A stretch of 64,000 bases of DNA from Phoebastria nigripes. Lineage: Eukaryota > Chordata > Aves > Procellariiformes > Diomedeidae. The DNA lies in assembly GCA_035582835.1 (NCBI GenBank), contig JAYKAV010003110.1:1545468-1609467 (forward strand). Reading direction: 5' to 3'. Below, one piece after another: positions 28,901 to 39,400 of this stretch; position 1 is the first letter of the stretch, and every line of letters begins with the position of its first letter. A model generated the notes under the pieces. The model saw nothing but the letters and a program-made list of their open reading frames with translations. It searched no databases and was not told the origin of the DNA. The translations under genes and the position numbers were made by a program.

Positions 28901-31900
28901 TGACACCACATTTTTCAGCTTGTAGAAAAGTTTTTAGTGGTTACACTGTCTGGGGTACTGTTTTTTCTCCAGTCCCCCAGAATATATTAACAAACAGAGT
29001 AATCTCAGCAAATAATCTGGATTACCCAAATGGTATTTTTGTAGTCTTTCACGGGTCACAAAAATTTCTACTAAAATGCTTTTCCCCCTCCGTTTTTTAA
29101 AAAGTGGTACAATACAAAATTCTAAGATTCAGTATAACAGCTGTTCAAGTTTGTCACTAGTGCGTACGCAGTCTCTAGTGCAGCGCACCCTGGCCANGTG
29201 CACTATTCACAACTTTAGAAACAAAATGCTTATTCGTGCCGAGAAAATTAAGAACTACCTAAACATGACAACTTGACTCATGACATACAACTGTAAAGGA
29301 CTATTTGTTTAATTTATACTGAGTTAAGTTTGTAACAGTTTTGAAGAGTTTAATCATATGTTAAATTATGCTGTGTAGCCCGACTGCCAACAGGGAACAT
29401 TTTCATCTGCAATGGTAATGAAGCATTTATGAAAGGTGTCAAAGACAATCAGAAAGTTGAAGGACTTTAAATGTATTCATGTGACACAATGGTTCACGTT
29501 GCATTACTGGGAATTAAATTCATAAACATCATCATCACACAACAAACGTAAGCAATCTCCTCACCACTACTTCCAAAAGAAAACCACCGCCAACAGATGG
29601 TTTTCTAGTCATGAAGGGAGTAGAAAATGAAAAAATAAAATGCTACAAAACCTGATTCGGATGAAAAGTCTGATTTGGATGACAACTGAAATGTAAGTAC
29701 CTTAAATTCTGGAAAAAATGGAGGTGGGATACAGTCCCTTTGTATCTTGTCCCCCCTCCCTTCAATCTAATACACACAACATAGCACAATAATTTTATGC
29801 TTAGATACACGCTCTACACCCATGCTGAACAACTTGCAAAACAAAAGCTAACTTAATTTAGCTGCTTTACAGTTTCCTATGCTATACCAAGTCCGTCCCT
29901 GTTTTATTCAAAGGGTCTAGAAAACACCAGAAGCCAAAACGTGGGCTAAGCGATGTTACAGTACTGAAAGAGAACACAATGCAAGGAGAGGATTTAGCAC
30001 CTAAGCTCTTGCTCAAGGATCAATTATACTTCAAATGATAATGGAAGGAAGCTGGTAGAGACAAGGGAAACAACCAAACCTTACATTCCTAGATAATGTC
30101 ATCCTTTAACAACAGTAACTTCTATACTCTAAGACCTTTCAAAAATGTTAGAGAAAAAGGACCCTTTCTTCAGCGGGTTCTTTACAAGCAGATAAATACA
30201 CAGAGCAAGGGAAACAAACAATACTTTTACAACAAAAGATTACAAAGTGTCATCACAGCATTAAGCTTCTAGCAGATCTGTTCTAAGGGATAGCTCATTT
30301 CCCCTAAATGAGCAGACAAGAGCATTAGCCAAGTCGGCTAAAGTTTGTATAGATATAAAATGCACAAGACAGTACTAGTAGAGCAATACTATACCACCTT
30401 TCTGAGCATGTATTGTTTACGCTAGAGAGACCACAAAAAAGCCCAACAGGAACTGAGTTACTCCAAGCGAACTCAATAGTATCTTCCTAAGTGAGATTTA
30501 GAAAAGCTATTCCTGCAAGTTCATTTTATGCAGACCATTTATAATAAGTTCCTTCTACAGACCACCCACTGCTACTTCCTCAAAGATGATTCTCAGTGCT
30601 CTGTTTTACAATTTTCCGGAAAAGGCTCCATATGGTATAACACAATTGTTTGAAAAATACTGTTTTATGTGGCATCAGCATAATTTCCAGCCCTCTTTTC
30701 ATCCCATCACCCCCACATTAAACTTAACACAACTGTAGCTGACCAACATGATTCTGAAGAGTTAAAAGCCATAGCAATATCTGAATTCTAAAGAGGAAAG
30801 AGTACTGATTTTCAAAACTAAAAGCTCAATTACTTTAACCAGAAGTTGCCATCCCTGCTTTCAAATAAAGGCTTGACCTACTCATTTTTTAATCGCAGAG
30901 GAACGTGACAAATCAGAACCAGGGAAACACTTTATGAAAAGCTGTTTATTTCTACTACTGCTACTAAGAAAAAAAAAAGTTGTGATTTTGAAGATTAGAT
31001 TTTCTGTATCACAATCAAAATCATGCAGATAACAACCTGTGTTTTAACCCCAAGGATCTACACAGCAGTGAAAAAATTAAAAACCCAGAGTGACTGAAAA
31101 TAAGAAACCTAAAAAAATCAGGGAAAGGAGAAGGACACTATTCTGGTTTAATTCCTCAGTGCTGGATGAAGATGGGCGGGGGGGGGAGGGGGGGGGAGAA
31201 GACTGCACTTGGCCAACTGAGATGATGTAAGTTGTCCAACAGCACAAACAAGCCTGCTTAGAGATTTCTTAAGGCTTTCAAATTACCTTGTGAACTCTGA
31301 CTACTGTAGTCTTAGAGGGAAAACTAATAACCAACCAAACAAACAAGTTTCACACGGGTTCAGATCTGCATTGTTATGTTCTACCTGCACCTTCAGATAA
31401 AGACAACTTAACTGTGCATTTCAATGTCTGTTCCTAAATACCAGGGACAACCTATGTAAAATACAACTCCATAATTTACAAGTTCTTCAGCTCTTGTTCT
31501 GAAGGCACTTGAAGGACAACAATTTCCACCTTCTCTGTTTTTTATCCAGTATTCTTACTAAAGTAGCTGTATAATTAAAGGCAAAAGCTCTACAGTGGCC
31601 AGAATTGGCCTAATACAATACTAGAATTCCTTTTTAAATTTCTGGTCATAAATTGGAACATAAAATGCACTGAATTCCTACCACATGCATACAGTCAAAA
31701 ATCACTTAGTACTTAACATTATATTTGACGCTTGAGTATGGCATGCATGATAAAAGGGTATATCAATGTTTTTCAGATTTTATATTTTCAGTAATATACT
31801 GGATGTAGCCACTTTAATAATCAGCAATAACCAAAGCAACCTAAGCAACCCAGAAGCTGCTCTCCTACCTTGCTCAGAGCCAGTCTTTCTCAAGATACTA

Positions 31901-32910
31901 ACCGATAGGGGTAATCAGTCTGAATAAGTTATACTAGCTTAGCCGATCTGTTGCTTAAGTGAGGCAGGCAAGTTAAAGAAAGATGGATGCAGCAGTTAGA
32001 AGAGAAATGAAGGCCAGAAACAGCAGGCAGAGAAAAAGGTTTTCTAAGTAAAAAACATATTCATGGCATCCTGTCCCAACAACAGAACTTCTTTTCAATA
32101 AAGAGTTTACTACGCAGCGTGCGCCTGCAATGTAAACGTCCCATTGTTATCTATGGGAGAACCTCTGGGGCCTAAAGCGAGAAGAGAGGGCAGGACTATT
32201 TCACCTAGGCCCTGGCTCACGATTAAAGATGGAACCTGGTGCTCTCCACAAGGCTGGTCAACCTGGTCAGGACCGCAGCACAACCTGGGTGTGTGCGGGG
32301 GGAGGGGGCACGTATCAGAGCAGGGAAGGACACGGAGAGAGAATATGAATCTCTAGCAACATACACAACCCCCTCTCAAGCTATTCCAACAAAGGCACGA
32401 AAGAACTGCCCTTCCAAAACTTGGGTGACAGAACAACGAAAAATTCGAGGCAAAACACACGCACATAGACACTAATTTCAGAGGGAGGCTGTGCTATTCC
32501 CACATTATCAGATCCCGGCAGACAAACACCCCACACCCTAACTGCCTGCTGCCCCCCGGCATCCCGCGTCCCCCCTGGTACCCACGCAGCGGGCTCGGGC
32601 CAGGCAGCAGCTGGAGGGCCCCCGGGGAGGGGGCCAACCCTGCCCTCCCCCACCCAACCCCCAGGCGCCGGGGTCCCTAACGCCTCCCCGCGGCACTTAC
32701 CCCTCGGTCCTCCTCCGAGAGGAAATCTGGGCCGTCGTCCGAGCCTTCCTGCTGGGGGCGAAGAGGAGGAGGCGGAGCGGGCCGGAGGGACGCGGAGGAG
32801 CACGGCCGGCAGCGGGGAGGGTGGGGGGAGACAAAGCGCACAGGTTAGCGACCCGGCCGCACACGCCCGCCCCGCCCCAGCACCGCGGCCGCCCCGAGAC
32901 CCACCATCAT
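4949..32910 (-). CDS. SNX6: SNX6, sorting nexin-6, complete coding region in 14 exons
   Basis: Exons on the minus strand: 32905-32910, 32701-32748, 26928-27032, 25929-26039, 24192-24313, 22095-22218, 20275-20370, 18857-18962, 16313-16388, 14977-15016, 13701-13787, 12604-12763, 11465-11550 and 4949-5002. They total 1221 nt, that is 406 codons plus TAA, exactly the human length. All 13 introns are GT/AG. SNX6 is a PX-BAR sorting nexin. With SNX1 or SNX2 it forms the membrane-bending SNX-BAR dimer that works with retromer in endosome-to-Golgi retrieval, and it links to dynein/dynactin. The acidic N-terminus ([13 protein letters not shown]) is followed by the PX domain at about residues 26-173, including the PPAPPRPDF loop typical of SNX5/6/32. 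The BAR coiled-coil region is about 203-406 and ends LAVLNGDT. Exon 1 codes only for Met-Met and is joined in phase 0 to GAAGGC. One local difference from human is HKNVADDY in place of HKSAADDY. Confidence 0.97.
5003..11464 (-). other. SNX6: SNX6 intron 13 (6.5 kb)
   Basis: This is the longest intron in the downstream half of the gene, separating the last coding exon (18 codons including stop) from exon 13. It holds short A-rich runs (for example near 5840-5870 and 10495-10506) and a short imperfect duplication of ggaatacttcagtct at about 6668-6705. No gene, RNA or clear transposon was recognised. Confidence 0.7.
12930..13055 (+). repeat. Degraded ancient interspersed repeat (CR1/L3-like 3' end)
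   Basis: The sequence around 'ggaatgtccatactggatca', followed by a 'catcttgtctgacagaggct' block and a later 'agatggctt', matches the pattern of an old repeat common in reptile and bird genomes. It lies in SNX6 intron 11. Family assignment is from memory of the motif pattern, so it is tentative. Confidence 0.4.
13626..13650 (+). repeat. T25 homopolymer
   Basis: An uninterrupted T run in SNX6 intron 11, about 50 bp downstream (in gene sense) of exon 11. On the gene strand it reads as poly(A), so it is not the polypyrimidine tract of an acceptor. Confidence 0.9.
13788..18856 (-). other. SNX6: SNX6 introns 8-10 with small exons between
   Basis: Exons 10 (14977-15016, only 40 nt) and 9 (16313-16388) interrupt this stretch. 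Between them are 1.2, 1.3 and 2.5 kb of AT-rich intron with no recognisable gene. Short open frames near 15850-16130 and 14395-14817 have no family resemblance. Confidence 0.65.
18963..20274 (-). other. SNX6: SNX6 intron 7
   Basis: 1.3 kb of AT-rich intron between exons 8 and 7. I see nothing beyond short homopolymer runs such as aggggaggggg near 19308. Confidence 0.65.
20425..20482 (+). repeat. A-rich low-complexity tract with CAA and CGAA units
   Basis: An A12 run grades into cacaaaaaac and then (CAA)n and (CGAA)n in SNX6 intron 6, close to exon 7. Confidence 0.8.
20634..20656 (+). repeat. A23 homopolymer
   Basis: An uninterrupted A run in SNX6 intron 6, with no retrocopy recognised next to it. 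Confidence 0.9.
21437..21826 (+). mobile_element. Truncated ERV LTR, 5' about 390 bp (antisense to SNX6)
   Basis: It starts with tgtcctggtttcgg and shares a long colinear match with the two LTRs at 49.4 and 51.7 kb. Shared blocks include gttaattttcttc, gtgcacaagaagctgggagg, gatggcgtttg and gatggagccctgctttcctg. A TATA-like tatataagctgg lies at about 21693. Homology stops after gggaagc at about 21826, where the full-length copies continue for about 215 bp more, so the 3' (R/U5) end is missing. It is more divergent than the 50-kb copies and may be another subfamily. It lies in SNX6 intron 6. Confidence 0.85.
22219..24191 (-). other. SNX6: SNX6 intron 5
   Basis: 2 kb of intron between exons 6 and 5, with an A20 run at 24149-24168. 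No other element was recognised. Confidence 0.65.
24314..25928 (-). other. SNX6: SNX6 intron 4
   Basis: 1.6 kb of AT-rich intron with a small local duplication of taggatggtattt near 25404-25440. No gene or transposon was recognised. Confidence 0.65.
26284..26477 (+). mobile_element. CR1 LINE 3' end
   Basis: The order of signature blocks is that of a CR1 3' UTR: gggttgcccaaagaggt, ctccacccttggagatattc, gagcaatgtgctctgg, a degenerate 'ggactaaatgatctcc' and a terminal ttctgtgattctg octamer-like repeat. It is 5'-truncated, as is usual for CR1. It lies in SNX6 intron 3, antisense to the gene. Confidence 0.9.
27033..32700 (-). other. SNX6: SNX6 intron 2 (5.7 kb)
   Basis: First large intron, between exon 2 (next to the CpG island) and exon 3. 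It includes an AAAC-type microsatellite at about 27655-27698 and a G-rich tract at 31173-31199. The remainder is AT-rich sequence in which I see no gene. First introns often hold enhancers, but no specific site can be named here. Confidence 0.65.
31173..31199 (+). repeat. G-rich tract with G-quadruplex potential
   Basis: Runs of 10 and 9 G broken by single C and A bases. On the SNX6 sense strand this is a C tract in intron 2. Confidence 0.85.
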
Positions 32911-33035
32911 GGCTGCTCGCAGCGCTCCGCGCCCGCCGGCCCTCCCCCTGCCAGCCCGCCCGGAGCCCAGCGGCGAGGCGGGGCTGCGGCGCGCGGGGGC
33001 GGAGCGGGGCGGGGCGCCCGGGCGCGCGGGGCGGT

Positions 33036-33060
33036 GGCGGCGGCGGCGGCGGCGGCGGCG
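33036..33060 (+). repeat. GGC trinucleotide repeat, about 8 units
   Basis: It reads as (GCC)8 on the SNX6 strand, about 125 bp upstream of the ATG, so it lies in the 5' UTR or core promoter. Such tracts are often length-polymorphic. Confidence 0.9.
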
Positions 33061-33367
33061 AGCTGTACCTCTCGCGAGGGAGCGGCGGGCGCGGGCCGCG
33101 CGCGCCTAAGCCTCCCTCCCCTCCCCCGCCAACGCGCGCTCGGCGGCCGTTGAGGAGAGGGCGCGAGGCTTGAGAGGGCGGGCGGGAGCTTCGGCTGCGG
33201 GTCCTCGCCGTGGCCGTGGCGAGGCCCGGTGGCTGTGGGATGGGGCTCTCCGCGGCGGGAGGAGAGGAGGGGAGCCGCCCCCGGAGGGGGAGGTTGCGGC
33301 CGTGGCCGCGTGTGTCGCATCCGCCTCGGTTTTCCCCTTTGTTCCGTGGGTGTGCGCTGGTCCGTGC

Positions 33368-33381
33368 TGCAGCAGCAGCAG
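33368..33381 (+). repeat. Short GCA/CAG repeat
   Basis: Four to five CAG-type units at the distal side of the SNX6 CpG island. No reading frame of recognised function covers it. Confidence 0.8.
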
Positions 33382-33480
33382 CGCTCCCGCGGCTTGCTGA
33401 TGGGTCTGGCGAGCTGCGAGACCCCGGCGTTCAAAAGTGCGTCCACGCATCGATGGTGAATGTTTCCCGTGCGCGGTTTG

Positions 33481-36400
33481 CAGAAGCGAGAGTGGGTTTG
33501 TTCATGCGTACAAAAGCTGAATGCTTGGCACACTGAGAGCAAGCGTGCAAAACCTCTGAAAATGCGCGTAACAGGCAGAACTCTGCTGCCATCCCTGACC
33601 TTTATTCATAACGGATCGCTTTCATGCTGCCTTGCTCGTCTTTCCGTCATTTCTGTGAGAGATGGGCTTTGCAGCACCAGCCCTTTACCACATGCATTTT
33701 TACAAGCGTCTGTGTGAAACAGACTATGCAATTACACAGTGCTAGAAATTAAGTAGTTTATAGTATGCCTTGATTTATGGGCAGTTACGTGACTAAGATT
33801 GATGACTGCCTTTCATTCAGACTAAGAAACGGAGCCATTAAATGCCCCTTTGTCTAATGACAGTGGAAAACATCAGCATCCGCAGACTAAACCAAATACA
33901 AGCATGGAAGGTAGGAAGTCCATGCCTGAGACTGCATTTTTCTGTGAATCGGAGTTAGAACAGCCAAGAAACAGCCTCAGGGTGGGGTTTCATGATCAGC
34001 GTAAACCCATCTAGGTGTGTGCCATTGCTGAGAGATGGTGGCAGGTGTGGACATTAGCACTGCCATGGGCGTATGGTCAGACAGATGAGGACATTGATCC
34101 AGCTGCAAATTAATCCTGCAACAACAAATGATTAGTTTCCATCTGAGTTGGCTCCATAATCCAGCCAAAACTGTAGTTAGTTACACAAGCACCAGTGGGA
34201 CAGGACCACCGCTTGCCACAGTAGCACCGTGGATTTAGACAGGACTAAGCCGGTCAGGAAACTACACCTTGAGAAATACTACTCATGCCTCAAGATAAAT
34301 GAAGAGAAAGCTTCCTGAGCTCTGTACTGCTTAGAAGAGTGCTTTGGAATTCAGAAATGGAAATTGTCTCTTGGAAATTGTTCTTAGTACAGCTGCAGAA
34401 AGAGGCCTTTGAATATGCATTTTGTAAATAATTTAAAAAGCTGTTCTTTAAACAATTTTGGTGTANGCAGTCTGTTTCTGTCTTGATACAGGCACATGCA
34501 ACATCATCTGAAGTACTGACTTACTACTTGGGTCAAGAGAAGTAAAACTATTTTACAAGATACTGAGAAAGAGTATGTGACCTGTTTAAACACCGACCTT
34601 GTCATGCTGAAGGGGTAAAGACAAAGTCACACAGGAAACTGATTTCTGGGGGTTCACCTGCATGCGTTAGCATCCTGCTCTGTGCACAGTCTGGGCTCAG
34701 TATCATACTACCACTCCAGCTAGCAAACATCTGTTTTTCTGGAAAAACTAAAATCAGTGACAGAATGAGCTTTTTTTTTTTTTTAATGTTTATTATTTAT
34801 TGTTAATACATTTTTGTAGGACCAAAGAACCCAAGTCAAAGAGTTGAGAAAAGGCTTCACAACTAATAAAGAGACAATTCCCTCTTCCAGGGGACAGCTA
34901 AGCAGTCCAGCTGGCTCACATGAATCCAGCAGGATGACCATCTCAGGTCCATCTACAAAAAAATAAGGTTATATGGCTTTCCAGTGTGGCTCTGGGAGCA
35001 GTTCAGTCATGTTTTGGATGGCACAGAGGCTCATGAGGGACATACTTCAAAACAACAGCAGTACTGTGGCTCTAAAGGTGCTCTGTACCAAATGATACCA
35101 AAACTGCTAAGCAGCAATACAATCCATGATACTGTCTTTCATCTTGCCCTGATAACTTATCCCAGCTCCATGTCTTGCCCTACTTTTGTCCACATGCTCC
35201 TCCCTGCTGGCAGAGCAATGCTTGGTGCATGCTGTTGCTGCTTCAGCAGCTGAGAGATCATACATGCCATGGGGACATCCTAGCTAGTAGGTGGGAGAAG
35301 AGCACTACCTCTTCGCAGTGCTCTTCTGTCAAGACTCAGTTTAATAAGCCTACTCTGAGGCTGCAGGATCATGTTCAGTTTCCTTTGATGATAGCTGAGG
35401 TCACCCCACCTAAGGAGTTTCCATCTTGGCTGTTTGCACACTCTCCTCTATGTCTACATAACAATAATAAACCAGGTCAATGAACTAAATATAACACAGC
35501 AAGAACGAAATTACACATTGTAACTGAGGCAATCTGACAGCCCTTTGGTACCATCACATTCCTCCCCTCCTTCTCCACACACCTGGCTGTCTACTTTACA
35601 CCAGCTCTGGTCTTCAGCGGGCCCTGACTCCAGTCAACCTGTCTCACCAGCAGAAAAATTACAGGAGCTGAAGGAAGGGAAAACTGTTTTGACGGGTGAG
35701 TTGCATTGACTCTGATAAGCTGTATGGATGGCCCAGAGCAGGATGCAGGAGTCTGAAGCCAGAAGAAAGGAAAGTCTTGGGGCTCTCAGATGACATCCTG
35801 AGAAATTATTCCCTTTACCAACAACATCTGACTTTTGCTCCAGGACACACTCTGACTCACTCAGCTACTCATTTTTTGTCCCATTTTTCCTCCCTTTTTT
35901 CCTCATTTTTTCTTTTCAGCTACTGCGTTTTATTTTGTCTCATTTTTAGCTGCTAAACTCTTGAAGCAAGGATCATCATTATTCTGAGTTTACAGAGCCG
36001 TAAGGAGAAAGAGGGACCGATCCTGCTCCAGTTAGGGGAAAACTGCTGCACTATTGTAAGCCATAGGTCTTCAGATTTTTTAAAAACATTCCCCTGCAAA
36101 GACTCATAATGTCAGTAGATGGTGCTATATACATATTTTTAGGAATCTTCTCGGCCGAGGTTTACCCAACCTATAACATTACCTTTGTGTTTGAGTGTGA
36201 TATCCCTGGAAACATAGATGCCACACAATTTAAGAAATATTTGGCTTTTTTTCAGGGAATCACTGTAGAGATCTAAAGGCTTTCCACTCCATGGCATCAT
36301 GTCATATAGTACTACCTGCACTATATGACTAATCATGGAGTGATTCAATAAATGTAAGCGTTTGATGTATGCAAGTGCTGTAGTTCTGATATTTCATTAA

Positions 36401-39400
36401 CTGATACATATTTTTAAAAAGTGTGAGGAACTATTCTTCATGCACTTTTCTCTTTTGAGAAGTCTCTCAACTTCCCTCTCTAAACCTAATTACTCTCAGT
36501 TTCCTTCAACCATGTATTGTTCACGTGGAGCTCAAATACAACATCTTGCAGACAAACTGTGGTCGTCAGGACCAGCTTTCCTGTATCTCAGTGCCAGATT
36601 GATTCCTCCTTTCGTTTCATCTTTGAGATGAAAATATTTTATTCCCTTATATACTTCATTTAAATTGTCTCTACTGCTGCTAACTGAAACGTATTAAGGA
36701 ACCATATCATTAAAGCTATATTGCAAGGCTTTTTTCTGGCAGAGCAGATAATTACATTTTAAAAAGATAAATCAACATTTACCTTTTCTTTCTGTGGAAA
36801 ACTAGAGCTTTTAAGTGTAATGTTTTCAGAAGATTAAGGCTGAAGGAGAAAAAGGCTTCAAAATCTTATTATAAAACCAGTCTAAAAAGCTCAGTTAGCA
36901 ATAGAGGCTTTTTACCTGTTATGGAGATAGATCACTTTACAGCAAAAAATTACTATCAAACTGATCATATTCCTTTAGGAACACAAAGAGGATGTGAGCT
37001 GTATGATTAAAAGAACAGAGAGGGGGAAAAAATGTATAAAATTCTAGAGAAGAAAGCGAAATACAGCTTTGGACAGTATGTGCCTAGTAACTTCTAGCAA
37101 CTCTGAAGAACAGTAATTTCCATCAGAAAAAAAAAATCTGTTTCTCAGTGTGGAATAGACTTCTGTGAATTCCAAAGCATAATGGGGCCATATGCAAATA
37201 ATAAGGATGTGTGGGTTTCTATTCAGACTGCAGGGACCCTTAAAAGGCTCACTCTGCAGTTTTAAAAATCCTGGCCTCCTTGTGCCAGATGCTGACTATA
37301 CGTGTGCATATACATTGTAATGCAATTCAGCACGCTTCTTCCCTAGGAAAGAATCAGATTTTTTCTTTTTGCCTTTTTAAAATTCATCTACATGGCATTA
37401 TAGACACATTCTGTCTTTGTCTGCCATGAATGACTTAATACCTGTATACAGCTACACCAATGCAGAAAGTTGAACTATCTAAAGCCTCATTTTTCACCAG
37501 TGCCATGAACTAATGCCAAGAAGCTGTAAGGAGAAGAATATATTATCCAGTAAACAGAGGTAAAAATCACTTATTCTGAGCTCTGAACCTTTTGAAGGTT
37601 TTTTTCTTCTTTGGATTGCATGCTGTTATTAACCTGATTGTCATATTTCTATAACAGATTGTAGGCAATCATTGCTCTACACAAATACTTCATTGCAAAT
37701 GGGTGCACAAGGAGACTGCATCTCCCATAGCTCCTATAGGATTGTCTAGGAAAGAGCCTATAAAGAAGCTCTCTCCTTCCGTGGCACACAGGCATGCATA
37801 GAAATGTTTATAAATAAAATCACAAACTGATAAGCGTTTCAGCTGCCTACTCTGGATTTAAAGCCATTGAACTCATCTCTTTTCCTAAACTCCAGTCCCT
37901 TCTCCTTTATAAACCAGCTGAAACATGGAGCACTTCAGAGAATATTCTGAGAGAATCCCTTTTTATCACTCTTCCCAATTCTTAATATGTCTTTCTTTAA
38001 GAGAAAACCAGAATTTCTGGCCTCACCTTTGCTCCAGACTAAGCATTTTACTTGCACCAAGCGCTGGCACAAAATTCTTTAAATTGTTGTAACAGAATTT
38101 ATTATTGTAACAGAAACAGAAAAACCTTTTCGCTGACATCACAGCTGAAACCAGGGAGATTCTTTTCCCACATTGCTTCTCAGGTTTTTAGTTTTAGAGC
38201 TGCCTGGTTTAATCCCTGGGTTGTGGAGGGCAATAGGAATGCTTTGGGATATCAGCCTCACAGTAGAGTCTTAACTCTATCAATCAGTGACTGCAATGAT
38301 AGGAGCATTATGGGAGACTTCTCCAAAGCAGTTTTATTACTCTTTTCACGTCAGATGTTGACAAGTCTGAGGTAAAAATACCAGAAGGCCATTTACAGTA
38401 GTGCTTTCATCAGGGCTAGCACTGATGATTCTTGTCAGGCTAGGGAATAGTAAAATAGATTCAGAAAAAAACCTCAGTATAAATAAGGCCTTGTTGATGA
38501 AAGTGTGACCAAGAAGGATGAAAAGCAGATTTGCTAACACTGACCTTATACACGTCATTCCTCAAAGGCCAGCTCTGCCCCAGCAGGGCAGCACCAGGCA
38601 GGGCAGACAAAGCAGCTCTTGTCATGTCTTGTCACTGGTACAATAATGGGTATCAGGAAGGACGCACAATGCTGCTTATTTTGCCAGAACAGACTGAACG
38701 ACACTTTCTGCCTAATTCAGTAGATACCTATTGTTGGGGACTATTAGTCATTATTCTTTGTCTTTTGCTCCCTGTTATCTTATTTCCTTTTCTCCTAATA
38801 CTTTTTTGTTTGCTTTTCAGTTATTTTCCCCTCTTTTTTAATATTTAGCATTTTTCCTTCCTAATCTCTCATTCCCCTTCCAACCTGTCTCTTCCTTTCT
38901 CTTTGTTAGACCACCCCGTTCCGTGCCTGGATTTCCTTTGGTCTTGCCAGAGGGCAACTGTCTGTTCCCTCCAGCTCATCGCAAAATGACACCTCTCCCC
39001 TCACTCTTAAGCCTTCAGGTCCTCTCTGTAATCAGTCCCAGCTCATTCCATTTTTGTCTCTTCTTACTCTCAGTCTTACATTCAGTCTTCTGTTCTCCTA
39101 ATGTGCTCCTCGCTGGCTTCCTGCTCACTTGAATTTCATTGTTGCCCTCTTTCATGTCTGGCAGGTAGTCACACTCTTCTGAGTTCACTCCTGAAAACCT
39201 TGGATGTCTCCTAGCACGTCCTATGAATGCCAGTACTATTAGAGCATCACTTGCAGCGTGACAGGATGTGATGACCACTAACCTGGTCTGCTTGAGGCAA
39301 CATTTGCAAGCTTGCCAAACAATAACCAGGTGTCCTTTGTCTTCCTACACATATCAGGTGAGCCTTACCTGACCAGCATCCTAAAGAATTTCTGACCAAA

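Larger units (their letters stand above)
32540..33480 (-). promoter_or_regulatory. CpG island and promoter region of SNX6
   Basis: Very CpG-dense DNA covers exon 1, the 156-bp intron 1 (32749-32904) and exon 2, and extends about 550 bp upstream of the start codon at 32910. It contains several GGGCGG-type GC boxes (for example around 32990-33015) and no TATA box. The island extends well past the SNX6 start on the far side, so divergent transcription is possible but not shown. Confidence 0.8.

Noticed and set aside
32381..33542. ORFs of 110-211 codons over the SNX6 CpG island
   Set aside because: Same GC effect; the real coding content is the two short SNX6 exons.
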